A stretch of 64,000 bases of DNA, taken from positions 24,059,253-24,123,252 of the forward strand of contig OX377203.1 of assembly GCA_947396885.1 (NCBI GenBank), in the 5' to 3' direction. This document shows positions 23,609 to 33,043 of this stretch, piece after piece. The notes under the pieces are model-generated. The model did no database searches and was not told the DNA's origin. It saw only the letters and a program-made list of their open reading frames with translations. Position 1 is the stretch's first letter. Each line of letters starts with the position of its first letter. The DNA is from Heligmosomoides polygyrus polygyrus (taxonomy: Eukaryota > Nematoda > Chromadorea > Rhabditida > Heligmosomidae). The translations under genes and the position numbers were made by a program.

Positions 23609-24501
23609 TTAGGTCGTTCCAGTCCCCGCCGTTTTTTCAACGACTCATTGCGGATTTCGCCGGCGGTCTCTTGCATAGTGCTATACAGCTTTCAAAAGAG
23701 AACGATTTGCTCTATCAGAGCATTTATGGCATTTTTGTCTTGAACTGACCAATTTTTAAGTCGTTAAAGTGAAAAGAGAAAAAGTGGAAAAGTGACCATC
23801 TGCGCTCATGTTTTCTCCGCTCAGGATGTGCAGCTTTTTATAGCATTTGGAAGACAATGTTCTGCACTACAAGAATACGTGTTGGTCCTATTTGCTCATT
23901 TGTTCCTTATTGATTTTTAGGTCATCAAATTGGGACGTCCGCCAAAATTCCAAAAGAGAAAAATCATCTTCGCCAACAACTCCTTCTCCTTGTTCAGCTG
24001 TTGGTATTCGACAGATATCAGCATGGGCCAATAAAGGCGACACGAATTCTTACTGAGAAAGACATCCTCTTTCGAACGGCATATAACACCAAGCCAAAAA
24101 ATCCTACCACAGAACCGGAACTGTAGGTGAAAATTCAGAAGGAAAAGTCGGACGTACCAATTTGATGGCCTGAAAATCAATAAAGAACAAGTGAGCAAAT
24201 AGGGCGAACACGTATGTTTATAGTACAGAACATTGTCTTCCGTATGCTATAAAAAGCTGCGCAAAAATTCCAATCCTAAGCGGACAGAACAAGTACGCAA
24301 ATGACTACTTTTTCACTTCTTCACTTTTTACTTTAATGACTTAAAAATTGACAAAATTCAAGATTCGAAAAAAATGCAATACATGCTCCGATAGAGCAAA
24401 TCATTCTCTTTCGAAAGCTGCGTAGCGTTATGCAAGAGACTGCCGGCGAGATCGCAATGAATCGTTGAAAAAAACGGCGGAGAACTATGGGACAACCTAG
24501 T
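23609..24501. mobile_element. Long inverted repeat (foldback) element, about 890 bp
   Basis: Arms of about 340 bp (roughly 23609-23960 and 24140-24501) are inverted copies of each other, sharing CGCCGTTTTTT, GGCGAGATC-type, TTTGCTCTATC, CAGCTTTTTATAGCAT, GAAGACAATGTTCTG and TTATTGATTTT blocks. The central spacer is about 180 bp. Ends read TTAGGTCGTTCCA / CTAGGTTGTCCCA, similar to mariner-like termini next to TA. Transcribed, it would form a long hairpin. Confidence 0.85.
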
Positions 24502-24562
24502 AAAGAAATACACATTCCTTGTTTTTCTTCCTACGGGTGAATCAGCTTTTATTAGCATCATT

Positions 24563-24835
24563 GTCAGGCGCAAGCAGCGCAGTCGGTGCTGGCTCTCATG
24601 CTCATGTCGGATCGATTCTGGGCTCAGGTGCAACCTAGGTCAACCAAGCTTTGTGACATCGGGCCTGTGTGTCTTGGATGAGACACTGTTTTCTCACCGA
24701 ATGGTCACTAGTGTTCATTCATCGGCCACAGCTCAAGTGGCCAATTCGCCCCCACGATGTCTCATTGATGAAGAATGAGTGACGCATCCCAGAAGGGAGC
24801 TGAATAACCGTCCTGTCTCCTTAATGTGTGCTGCT
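24563..24835 (+). mobile_element. Diverged SINE copy
   Basis: GCGCAAGCAGCGCAGTCGG head, a GTCGGATCGATTC B-box-like segment, GGTCAACCAAGC, and the GCATCCCAGAAGGGA / TGTCTCCTT 3' part. Confidence 0.65.
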
Positions 24836-25105
24836 ATCTGTTCGGAACACCTGCATAGTGTTGCTTCTCCAAATCTCATGTCTAACTTCATTTCTTTCGG
24901 TCGGAGAACGTCTAATAATTTTATAACCTAGCTGCTTCGAGCGTTGTGATTGAAGAAGGCGGCATTACTGTTGTTGCTAAGACTAGATGGGTAACACGGA
25001 TCCACGACTTGTCCATAGTGAAGTGCTATGGGACATAAAGAAAGTATAAGCTGTGGGTCGCCAGAGGCCGTAGGGTTGTTGGGTTTTAGAGGCCACGTAG
25101 GAGTT

Positions 25106-25365
25106 GTCAAGTAGGATAAGAGATAAAGGACGGCGTTAATCAATCCCTTGCGGGTTGCGCAATGCACTCTACTTCTACGAGAGGTGATCTGAATGCGGTG
25201 GGCAGCCGATGAAAAAGTCAGCGCTTTAGCCTTCCGAGATAAGTCCGGTACCAATTCATCGACCCCGGAGTGATGGAAGCCTTGGTTGGCCTGGGCGGAA
25301 AATCCGAACCGGGAAGCCGGCATCGGATTGACGCGACAGCGGCCACCTTCCCCGTCTGCGCTACA
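25106..25365 (-). mobile_element. tRNA-derived SINE copy
   Basis: Minus copy with GGATAAGAGATAAAGGACGG tail end, CAATCCCTTGCGGGTTGCGC, GACCCCGGAGTGATGG and CTTGGTTGGCCTGGGCGG. Its head ends about 80 bases before the exon at 25449. Confidence 0.85.
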
Positions 25366-25448
25366 TGCTTAAATAGTTCCTGACGAAAAAGACGTACTCA
25401 CCACATCAGGTCCCCATCTAGTGGAGCCACGACCTGGTCGGTTTACAG

Positions 25449-25785
25449 CTGTTGGTTAACATTACAAAAGACGCGGGGATCGTGTATGCAAATGCCACGC
25501 GAATGCAAATGAGCAGACGGCGTCAGCTTCCCAGCCTTCCGACGAGGGGTGTCGGCAAGAAATGTCCCTGTTCAAGCTGCTGCCGCCGCTGGCCTAATTG
25601 GAAGGTGAGGTTGCGTAATGGGTGGTCTCGTCGTGGCCGCCTGCGATTGACGAGCCCCGACATTCCTTGCTGAACTCATTTCACAGTCCTTATCGACCCA
25701 CCTTATCTATGCAGCGCCCCTAATTCCGGCTGACGCTATCTCGATGCAACCATTTTTTGCCGCTTTTCTACGGTGCAACTGTTAG
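25449..25785 (+). CDS. Two adjacent exons of an unidentified gene
   Basis: Exon 25449-25604 (acceptor GGTTTACAG, donor AAG|GTGAGG) reads LLVNITKDAGIVYANATRMQ and ends with the cysteine cluster CPCSSCCRRWPNWK. After an 82-base intron (acceptor CTCATTTCACAG), exon 25687-25785 continues in phase with HLIYAAPLIPADAISMQ and PFFAAFLRCNC, then TAG. Alternatively it splices out at T|GTTAGG just before the stop. NIT and NAT could be glycosylation sites if the protein is secreted. Upstream exons were not found; family unknown. Confidence 0.45.
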
Positions 25786-25922
25786 GAGTCCCTAGCAATG
25801 GGGTGTCTAGAATATATGCAGCATGTGCATAAATAATATACGGGCCCCATATTATTGAATTTTTTGACTGCTCAGCGCTTTGCTGCTAATTCGATGAAGA
25901 CCCGAGGCTTATCCAGTAATTC

Positions 25923-26060
25923 AGGGGCCAGATTCATCAACCGCTTACCGCCCCCTAACAACGAAAATACCGCCAAACCTCACGCTGATGAATGTCATAT
26001 CAGGGGGTTTGGCGGTATTTTCACCGTTAGAGAGAATAAGCGGTTGATCAATCTGGTCCC
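25923..26060. mobile_element. Short foldback MITE
   Basis: AGGGGCCAGATTCATCAACC at the left pairs with the inverted right end GGGACCAGATTGATCAACC, and most of the interior (AAAATACCGCCAAACC / GGTTTGGCGGTATTTT) is also palindromic. The whole element can fold into one hairpin. Confidence 0.8.
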
Positions 26061-26226
26061 AGTAGTAACTCGGTTACGGTTATTGATGCCAGACGTTTTC
26101 CTAACGATACGAGAATTTAATATAGAGCTGTAATGCATGAAGAAAAATTGCAGAAACTTTATAAACGTTTCGCTCCTACTTTTAAAACACAAAACGTATA
26201 TAAAAGAGTAATTAAAATTATGTATA

Positions 26227-27008
26227 CCATTTTTCACGTCGAATTGAACACTTTTCTAAGCTCGCCTAAGACTTTTGCAAACAAGTCCAGCTCTTCCAAA
26301 TTGGAGCAAGCTTTTTATACATTAAACTAAAGGCTCTCTAAAAAAGTAATGAGAAAAGAAAAAGAAAAAATTTGCCAAGGGAAAATTTTGATGCACTTTT
26401 GTTTGAAGTTTTATTTTGTCTACCCTATAAATGAACGCATTGTTTGAAATTTTATTTAAAAATTTGGGGGAAACTAATGGTTAACTTGTTTTAAAGATCA
26501 GGAAGGCGGATATTTTTACGTGCCAAAAAATTGTTCCATGTCCTCGTCCAATACGTCGCGATTTTTATTCGATTGATAGCACAATTTTTGTTTGCATGGA
26601 GTTTGACACCTGCTTACGATAGGACAAAAATAACTGTAAATAACGCGCGTATCCTCACGTTGATGGTTCATGTAACTGGCATTTGCACTAGTAATCGAAT
26701 AAAAGTTGCGGCGATATTTTGAGTGTATGGCTCGATTTGAGTTTTAATGCGCTGTATGTCTGCTTTTTTGCTGTGCTTTAAAACAAAATTTAATCATTTT
26801 ATTTTATTTTATGTATTAATTTTAAACTTTATTTTTTGAACAAAAATTTTTATAAAATTAATACACTTCTTAGGGCAGGTAATTTACAAAAAGTTTCAAA
26901 AAATGTTATTTCAAATTTTCTTCAATCCCAAATTTTCTGAGTCTGTAGTAGTTTAACGTGCCTGAAGACCCAAGTTGGCTTAAAAGGTGTCCAATTCGAC
27001 GTCGTATT
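26227..27008 (+). mobile_element. TIR element, copy A of a ~785-bp family
   Basis: Starts next to TA with CCATTTTTCACGTCGAATTG and ends with the inverted version near 27008. Interior blocks ATTCGATTGATAGCA, TTTGCATGGAGTTTG and GAACGCATTGTTTGAAATTT recur in inverse order in the copy at 61836-62628. No convincing protein. Confidence 0.75.
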
Positions 27009-27399
27009 AAAGAATAATTTTTTTTAACATACAAAAGTGAAAAAACTTTGGTTTGAAAGCTTTGCCTACAAATATTGCTGCATTTTTGTAATGCTCAGAG
27101 CAGATGGGCCTAACTCCTCAGCGATATTTGTCAGTCGTTTTCCCCTAGGTGCTGGTTTCCTGTGGTAACCCTCTAAAAAACTTTTTTCCTATGAGATTTC
27201 CTCTCCATTCCAGAAATTTGCTTGTTTGCCCCATTGCATAACTTTATTTTCATTGTAGTATTGCATTTTTTTTGAAAAACGATTTGCGTTTGTCTCGCGT
27301 CAAGAATGGAAAATTGTTGGCTCATGGATGCAAGATTATGGGCCTGAAAAGAATTTCAACGTGATGTTAGCCAAGAAAAGTCAAAAAGTCAACTTCTTA

Positions 27400-27640
27400 T
27401 GTAATGCGCCACGCACTCTACTTTTGTAGGATGTTGTAGAGTCATTTTAATACGAAGCGCCTACAACAGATTGCGGTTTCCAGCCGATGTACACGATGAC
27501 ACGATGATATTTTGCTCAAGCACCAGATTCAATGACTCCGGAGCGATGGAATGCCTCCTTCGCATGGCCGTGACCTAAGGCCTAAAGCCGGGTCGAACGG
27601 CGAGCCTACGCCTTTTCCAATTGCGCCCACTACCTAGCCA
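27400..27640 (-). mobile_element. Degenerate SINE copy
   Basis: AATGCGCCACGCACTCTACT, GTTTCCAGCCGATG and GACTCCGGAGCGATGGAA in minus SINE order; the rest is eroded. Confidence 0.6.
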
Positions 27641-27716
27641 TAAGAAAAATTAAACTGTTCTTAGTGAAGTGTATCGCTTCATGTAAAAACTTTCTGTTTT
27701 GGTTTGAAGTATATCT

Positions 27717-27881
27717 GGGGCCGGATTCATCAACGACTAATCCACGGGTATAGGGGTAGAGATACCCACGATGGAGCCTGCGTCTCTGACTCCCATCTTA
27801 TCTCTACCTGATTCTTATCTTATCTCTACCCCTTATACCCCGCATACCCACGGGTTTAATTGTTGATGAATCCGGCCCCTG
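27717..27881. mobile_element. MITE with GGGGCCGGATTCATCAAC termini
   Basis: About 30-bp inverted ends GGGGCCGGATTCATCAACGA / GGGGCCGGATTCATCAACAA, continuing as CCCGTGGGTAT... / ..ATACCCGTGGAT. Interior has ATCTTATCTCTACC repeats. Confidence 0.85.
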
Positions 27882-28500
27882 GAGTAGCTTGAAAATGCCA
27901 ACGTTATAATGGAAGCAGTGCATAAGTTGTTAAGACGACATTCACAGTTCCTTTCTTCAGTCTTCTCTTTTTCTCTTTTCTCCCAGAGAACTTTGACGAC
28001 ACGGATTGACTCTGCTGGGCGACTTTTCGTTTCATCGAGGAGTGGTGTATAGAAGACATCAATTTTCATGGATCCCCTGCTCTCTGTCACAAGGCCTTGT
28101 CGACGTCAGAAATGCACCCGCTTGGGGACGATATAAAATGACTGTGAAACAGATTGGCTTCTCGTATTCTCTCTCCTCTTCCGCTACGCCTCCGTCCCCT
28201 TGCGTGCAGCATCGATCGTATCGAAATCATGCTTGCATGCAGTCCGCATACGCTGATTCTATTAACCATGGTGTAGATGAAGACAGAGCAGAAAAAGCAG
28301 ATTCAGCTTCATACAGTGGATTTGCCGAGGTAGTTCGCTTTGCTCAGCTTTTCTTCCTGCTCAAGAGACTTGACTCTGTCAAGAAGTACTACGTATTTGT
28401 AGGCAAGACAGGCGATAATTGTGAAGGATCGGCGCAGTAAATTTCCTCGGAAAGACCGCCTTACTAGCAATTTACTGGAAGAGATATCTTCTGGCAACTT
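27882..28500. other. Possible coding block, strand unresolved
   Basis: Both strands look partly coding. Minus 27882-28090 reads MKIDVFYTPLLDETKSRPAE and then SIRVVKVLWEK. Plus 28120-28440 ends in ADSASYSGFAEVVRFAQ, LKRLDSVKKYYVFVGK. Minus 28309-28497 reads YKYVVLLDRVKSLEQEEKL. A strong plus-strand acceptor (TTTTCTCCCAG at 27986) exists, but I could not assemble a consistent gene. Confidence 0.25.
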
Positions 28501-28619
28501 CTAAACTCTCGGCTGCGTGATCACTGCTATGGAGGCGCTGAACGTCCTGTTCGGAGGAGCGCTTCTTGCCGTGGGCGGCTGTAGACGGCGGCCGTGTCAT
28601 CTGTAGCGCACATAGATCC

Positions 28620-28990
28620 GTTAAATCTAACCGAATTGCTCGAGCTGACGATGTGGTTGAGCGGCAGCAACGTCTCCATTCGGCACTATCGCATGTCAGT
28701 GGGATCCAGTGGATCCTCCTCGATCCAGGGACCTTAAAATCATCGGGGGATGGTCAGGAGGTACACCCGCCCATGCTGGGAGCGTGCGATCTTCCCCTCT
28801 TCCTCCTTGCTCACCCACCCCCAACCCCTAGGCTTCACCAAGAGTCTAACGGCTGCCTTACGAAACCTTTGACACGCAAAACAAAAGTTTCCGGTCCGCA
28901 GAACAGCGGCGTACCTCTTGACGCCACGCCCCCCAGCAGGGAGCGGGTGTACCTCCTGTCGCGCTGCCAAAATCATCAAAGTTTTCATCG
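28620..28990. repeat. RTE-associated repeat debris
   Basis: GTGGTTGAGCGGCAGCAACG-type tail sequence and a CTTCACCAAGAGTCTAACGG / CTGCCTTACG stretch that recurs at about 49.15-49.20 kb. Confidence 0.4.
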
Positions 28991-29089
28991 ATGGCTTTTA
29001 TGAAGAAGTCTGACCAACGGGTTGGTTGGCGTCTTGATATTCATTTAAAATTCTACGAATGAAGCAAAGTTTTTAGATATAAATGATAA

Positions 29090-29350
29090 AGAATAAAGGA
29101 CGATGCTACTCCACCAATCGCTTCCGTGATGCGCCACGCATTCTACATGTACGGGATGTCGTGGAGGCGATTTGAATGCGTGGCCATACAATGACATGGC
29201 GTGGCCAGCTGATGAACAAGTTTCCTAGACAGTTCTGGCGCCAATTCGCCGAGCCCGGAGATGGAAGGCTTGGTTTGCCTGGGCGGGAAATCCAAGCCAG
29301 GGGTCTGGCATCGCGACAGGCTCCTCCTCCGACTGCGCTACACGCGACCT
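29090..29350 (-). mobile_element. tRNA-derived SINE copy abutting an exon
   Basis: Minus copy with GATGCGCCACGCATTCTAC, GTGGAGGCGATTTGAATGCG, GCCAGCTGATGAACAAG and GGTTTGCCTGGGCGGGAAAT. Its head ends at about 29346, within some 25 bases of the probable acceptor of exon 29370-29460. Confidence 0.85.
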
Positions 29351-29369
29351 CCAAAGTTTCGAGACATAG

Positions 29370-29634
29370 AGGGGAAATACCGGAGTACATGTTGAAGAGA
29401 GAACCCACTAATTCGTCAAAAGACATGTGGACAATTGCACCTTGCGTACCTCTCCTAAAGGTAAAGCGATGTACTGCACTTTGCTCTGCCTTTTCGACAA
29501 TGGGAACGAAATTGAAAAATTGAATTTTACAGAGAAAACCCTTGAACATGGCAATGACAGGACTTTGCGATTTTCACCCGGGAAAGCCACCCCGCGTGGT
29601 GTCGTTTCGCGTTCCTACATATGACCCTTCATAG
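29370..29634 (+). CDS. Last two exons of an unidentified gene
   Basis: Exon ~29370-29460 reads GEIPEYMLKREPTNSSKD then MWTIAPCVPLLK and ends at AAG|GTAAAG. A 72-base intron with acceptor AATTTTACAG leads in phase 0 to exon 29533-29634: RKPLNMAMTGLCDFHPGK, PPRVVSFRVPTYDPS, stop TAG. The left boundary is uncertain because a SINE sits directly upstream. Family not recognised. Confidence 0.5.
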
Positions 29635-30031
29635 TTTCCCTGTTGGGTTTTGCTGTTCTTCTTGGTTTACGATTAGTCCATAACATAACGTGCGTTTGAG
29701 TGAGTAGTCTCCAAAATGTTTCTTCGCTTTACATAATTCTGTGCAAAATATTGGCGAAGTTGACGGCGCAAAGTACTAAGGAAGGTCATTCAGAAGCCTT
29801 CTTATCAGCTGTAAGAAGTATGCAGCCACCATAGCCAACTGCGGGACTTTTTATGAAGAAGAACATGCAGTTGCACTAGCGAACATATTGACACGATACT
29901 CAGTTATCGTTTTACACTTCATGACTAAAGCCTGCCACGATTCAATGTCAACTCCACCTGCGACTTGGTTTCCCAGCCTTCAGTGAGACATTCCTTCCTT
30001 CTATTAGGCCTGCACTTCTTTCTATGTACAG

Positions 30032-30138
30032 ATCACGTTGAGTTTGATGCGGTAGCAGCGCTCCCGATCACCGCCCAAAGCCACTGTAGTCTTTTCATCG
30101 CACGCCATACCATGACGTATGATTTCTCTTTCATATAG
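30032..30138 (+). CDS. Candidate terminal exon, unidentified
   Basis: Acceptor TTTCTATGTACAG, then a 35-codon frame reading HVEFDAVAALPITAQ, SHCSLFIARHTM and a terminus TYDFSFI before TAG. The exon must follow one ending on a single leftover base, which I could not find between 29634 and 30032. Confidence 0.35.
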
Positions 30139-30299
30139 ACGTTGGCAGATTCCTCAGAAGGTAAGAAGAAGCGTTTAAGTGGACCTTTGGTAAGTACTTG
30201 AGGTTTTGATTAGTCACTTAGTCGTCTTCAGCAGCCTTAAACTGACGTAAAGGTCTTCACTTCCCTACTCTTCCGCTCGAAATTTCGAGCTTTGTACCC

Positions 30300-30625
30300 G
30301 TTTGAAGATCAGAGACGCTGTCGCATGGGTCAAGTCGTTGAAAATTAGGGGGACCGGCCACGTAATGCGCTTCGCAGGTGTCCACCTAACGAGAGCCGTG
30401 TCGTCACCGACTGGATTACGCGGGATGTCAAAACAGGACGCCTAGCAACGCTTTGGAGGACTCCTTCGGGAAAGCCGTGAACGAACGGCATGACGCTCTT
30501 CGTGCCCTTTGAGCGAGGAGGATCCATTGGAGCACTCTGGCACGCGACAGGGACGAATGGAGACGCTGCTGGCGCCCGCTCGAGCACGTCGATGATGAAC
30601 GAGACGACATGTGATACATGTGACT
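30300..30625 (+). mobile_element. RTE-type C-terminal fragment
   Basis: Plus-strand scraps KIRDAVAWVKSLKIRGTGHV, then SPTGLRGMSK-like and [19 protein letters not shown] tail across frameshifts. Same lineage as 35.8 kb, opposite orientation. Confidence 0.65.
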
Positions 30626-31005
30626 CACGGACTACCCCGTAATGTGCAAGCATCGCAGTATAAGCTCGCGTAACTTAAATCAACTCAATTCCGTGTTCAC
30701 GTCAACTATGGATATTCTCCCCGGGTCGAAACCTTGTACTAGTTCTGCTCCCAAAAAACACACAGCAGTCTCCACCTAAACTGTTCATCGAACCTAGGCA
30801 TAGGCAGTCTCTGTTGTGACTGTCAGTGATGTGCTGTGGTATCATGAAGTTCCCGTGTCAGAAATGAAGAAAAAACGATAGAGCTCGATACCAATCCATT
30901 CGTTTGCTGGGCGCGCCAAGCATTCCACTATACTGCCACGGGATGTTACGAAGTGGTATAAATGCTTGACTTGTGATGCCACGCATGAGTACGACCAATA
31001 CTTAC

Positions 31006-31881
31006 TAGAGAGAGGCAAAAGTAATGAGACTCTCCATGCCGTGTCCATATATCTCGTGTCTGGAGTCTGGTTTCGCGCTTATCGTATTTATATGATTGTT
31101 TGCTACTTACTGAAGGCCACCTGAGAAGTGAGCACTTTCGCCCTTTCCAAAAAGCATGCCAAAACCCCAGTCTGTTTCATTCCGAAACCCCAGTCTGACG
31201 AGTCGACCTGTGTCGCTCAAATCTCGCCCAATTCCCAATCTCGAGCAGCCTGGACTCAATCTTGACGCAGGATGAGAAGTACGTCTTCTACCTTAACCCT
31301 GCCAAGCAGCGAGTCTGGATGAGGCCTGGTGACCCGTTACTGACCTTCGTTCGGTGAGATGTTTATGGCGAGAAGCACCTTCAGAGCCTTTGGGTTTGCG
31401 CCCATGGACCGATGCAGTGGAAACTGTTTCCCAAAAGCAGGACGATGGACTCTAAGGCCATGGTAAAAAAAAACAAAGATTGACCTGCGACGCACTTATT
31501 CGGTCTCAGCGCTTCAAGAAGATCCTCCTCTTCAACAACTCCGCACCCCATGGGGCAAAAGTGACCACGGATAAGCTTGCTCAGCTCGGCTACGTTCACA
31601 TGCCTCTCTCACCGTATTCGCCGGACATCTCTCCATGCAGCTACCACTACTTCTTGAGCCTATAGGACTTCATGGTCGGAAGGGACACAAGGAGCCGCGA
31701 CCTCGGAAACCAACAAGCAGTGGATCAGCACCAGACCTAAGCAATTCCGGAAGAATGGGATCATGAAGTAGGCTGAGCGATGGCATCAAAGTCATTGACC
31801 TTAACAGCATCGTTGAGTTGTAATTGAGTTATAGAGAAATAAAGAAATTTGCTGAATTTGTGTCAATACTTTTGGTCCCCC
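31006..31881 (+). pseudogene. Mariner/Tc1-like transposase relic with degenerate termini
   Basis: Plus-strand scraps LTQDEKYVFYLNPAKQRVW, KKILLFNNSAPHGAKVTTD, LAQLGYVHMPLSPYSPDISP follow the order of a mariner-superfamily DDE domain, with several stops. Ends TAGAGAGAGGCAAAAGTAAT and, inverted, TAGGGGGACCAAAAGTATTG agree at most positions. Confidence 0.65.
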
Positions 31882-31954
31882 TAATAGCAAGTCGCACCCA
31901 CCCAATGGTTCTCCTAAAATCCTTGTTTTTGCAGAGCGTTTACAAGGATACCAA

Positions 31955-32235
31955 TACGAAAAGACAATGTACGGCGTTAGTCGGTTCCTTTTGGGATGCA
32001 CCACCCATTCTATGTACTTCTACGAAATGTCGCAAAGGCGTATTTGGACATGTGATGACTTGTGGAAGCCAGCCGATGGACAACCTTTATCGTTTTATCC
32101 TTCCCAGGCGAGCCTGGTGTCAGCTCAAGGACTCCAAAGGGATGGAGGGCTTGGTTGGCCTCTGTGGTAGACTCCAACCAGGAACCTAGAATCGGATACT
32201 CGCAGAAGTCTACAACTCTCCGAGTATGTTCCACA
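31955..32235 (-). mobile_element. SINE copy 1 of a run of three
   Basis: TACGGCGTTAGTCGG, TTTTGGGATGCACCACCC, GATGACTTGTGGAAGCC and GGATGGAGGGCTTGGTTGG in minus SINE order. Confidence 0.8.
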
Positions 32236-32249
32236 CGCTCAAGATGATG

Positions 32250-32525
32250 GATGAGAATAAAGGACGGCGTTACTCTTTAGCATGAGCCTCACATTCTGTT
32301 TCTACGGGATGTCGTAAAGGCATTGTGATGCATGCTTGGCCTATGCAGTGACCTGTGCCAGCCGATGGACAAACCAGTGTTTTGTACTTCTCAGGCGAGC
32401 CTGTATCGATTCCGAAAGAATGGAAGGTTTGGTTGGCCTGGGCGGTAAACCCGAACCAGGAACCTGGAAAAGGACACACTCAACAGCCGGCACCTCCTAC
32501 GGGTATGTTCCACACTCCCATGGAT
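32250..32525 (-). mobile_element. SINE copy 2 of a run of three
   Basis: AATAAAGGACGGCGTTACTC, TCTACGGGATGTCGTAAAGG, TTGGTTGGCCTGGGCGG and the CGGCACCTCCTACGGG head. Confidence 0.8.
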
Positions 32526-32529
32526 AGAG

Positions 32530-32825
32530 GATAAGGATAAAGAACGGTGTTACTTATTCCCTTTGGTATGCGCCGCGCATTTTACTTCTACGGGATGTAG
32601 TGGAGGCAATTTCGATGCGTACTCGGCTCATAGAATGACTTGCGATGGCCAGTCGATGAAGAAGCCAGTGTTTTCTACTTCCCAGGCGAGACTGCTATTC
32701 ATTCACCGACTCCGAATGGATGGAAGGCTTGTTGGCCTGGGCCATAGACCCGAACCTGGATCCTGGAATCGGGTGCAAGTAACAGACGCTACCTCCCCCG
32801 ACGGCGTTCCACGCGCCCAAAGATA
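32530..32825 (-). mobile_element. SINE copy 3 of a run of three
   Basis: GGATAAAGAACGGTGTTACT, CTACGGGATGTAGTGGAGG, GACTTGCGATGGCCAGTCG and a CTACCTCCCCCGACGGCG head. Confidence 0.8.
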
Positions 32826-33043
32826 ACAGTGGGAACAACACATTTTTCCGCTCGTCGAGATAACGCTAAGGACTCGTTGCAGATAGAATGAAAATTACCT
32901 TTCAATTTCTTGAAATGACACCAGGACTCATAGCAGTCATCTTTCTGCGCCACATTTATTTCTGAAAACTCCGGAAATCGTAGACTTGGCGACAGTTGTG
33001 TTAGTGCGTTCGTTTTGCGAATCGATTTGCAATTATACTCACC

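Noticed and set aside
28006..28440. 144-codon plus-strand open frame
   Set aside because: Frames on both strands look equally coding and no consistent splice model could be made; kept only as an ambiguous block.
29408..29624. Minus-strand open frames opposite the 29.4-29.6 kb exons
   Set aside because: No acceptor/donor pair; the plus strand has a 72-base intron with good sites and phase agreement.
31955..32825. CRISPR-like array
   Set aside because: Regular spacing comes from three diverged SINE copies; repeats are about 280 bp, the organism is eukaryotic, and there are no short identical repeats with spacers.
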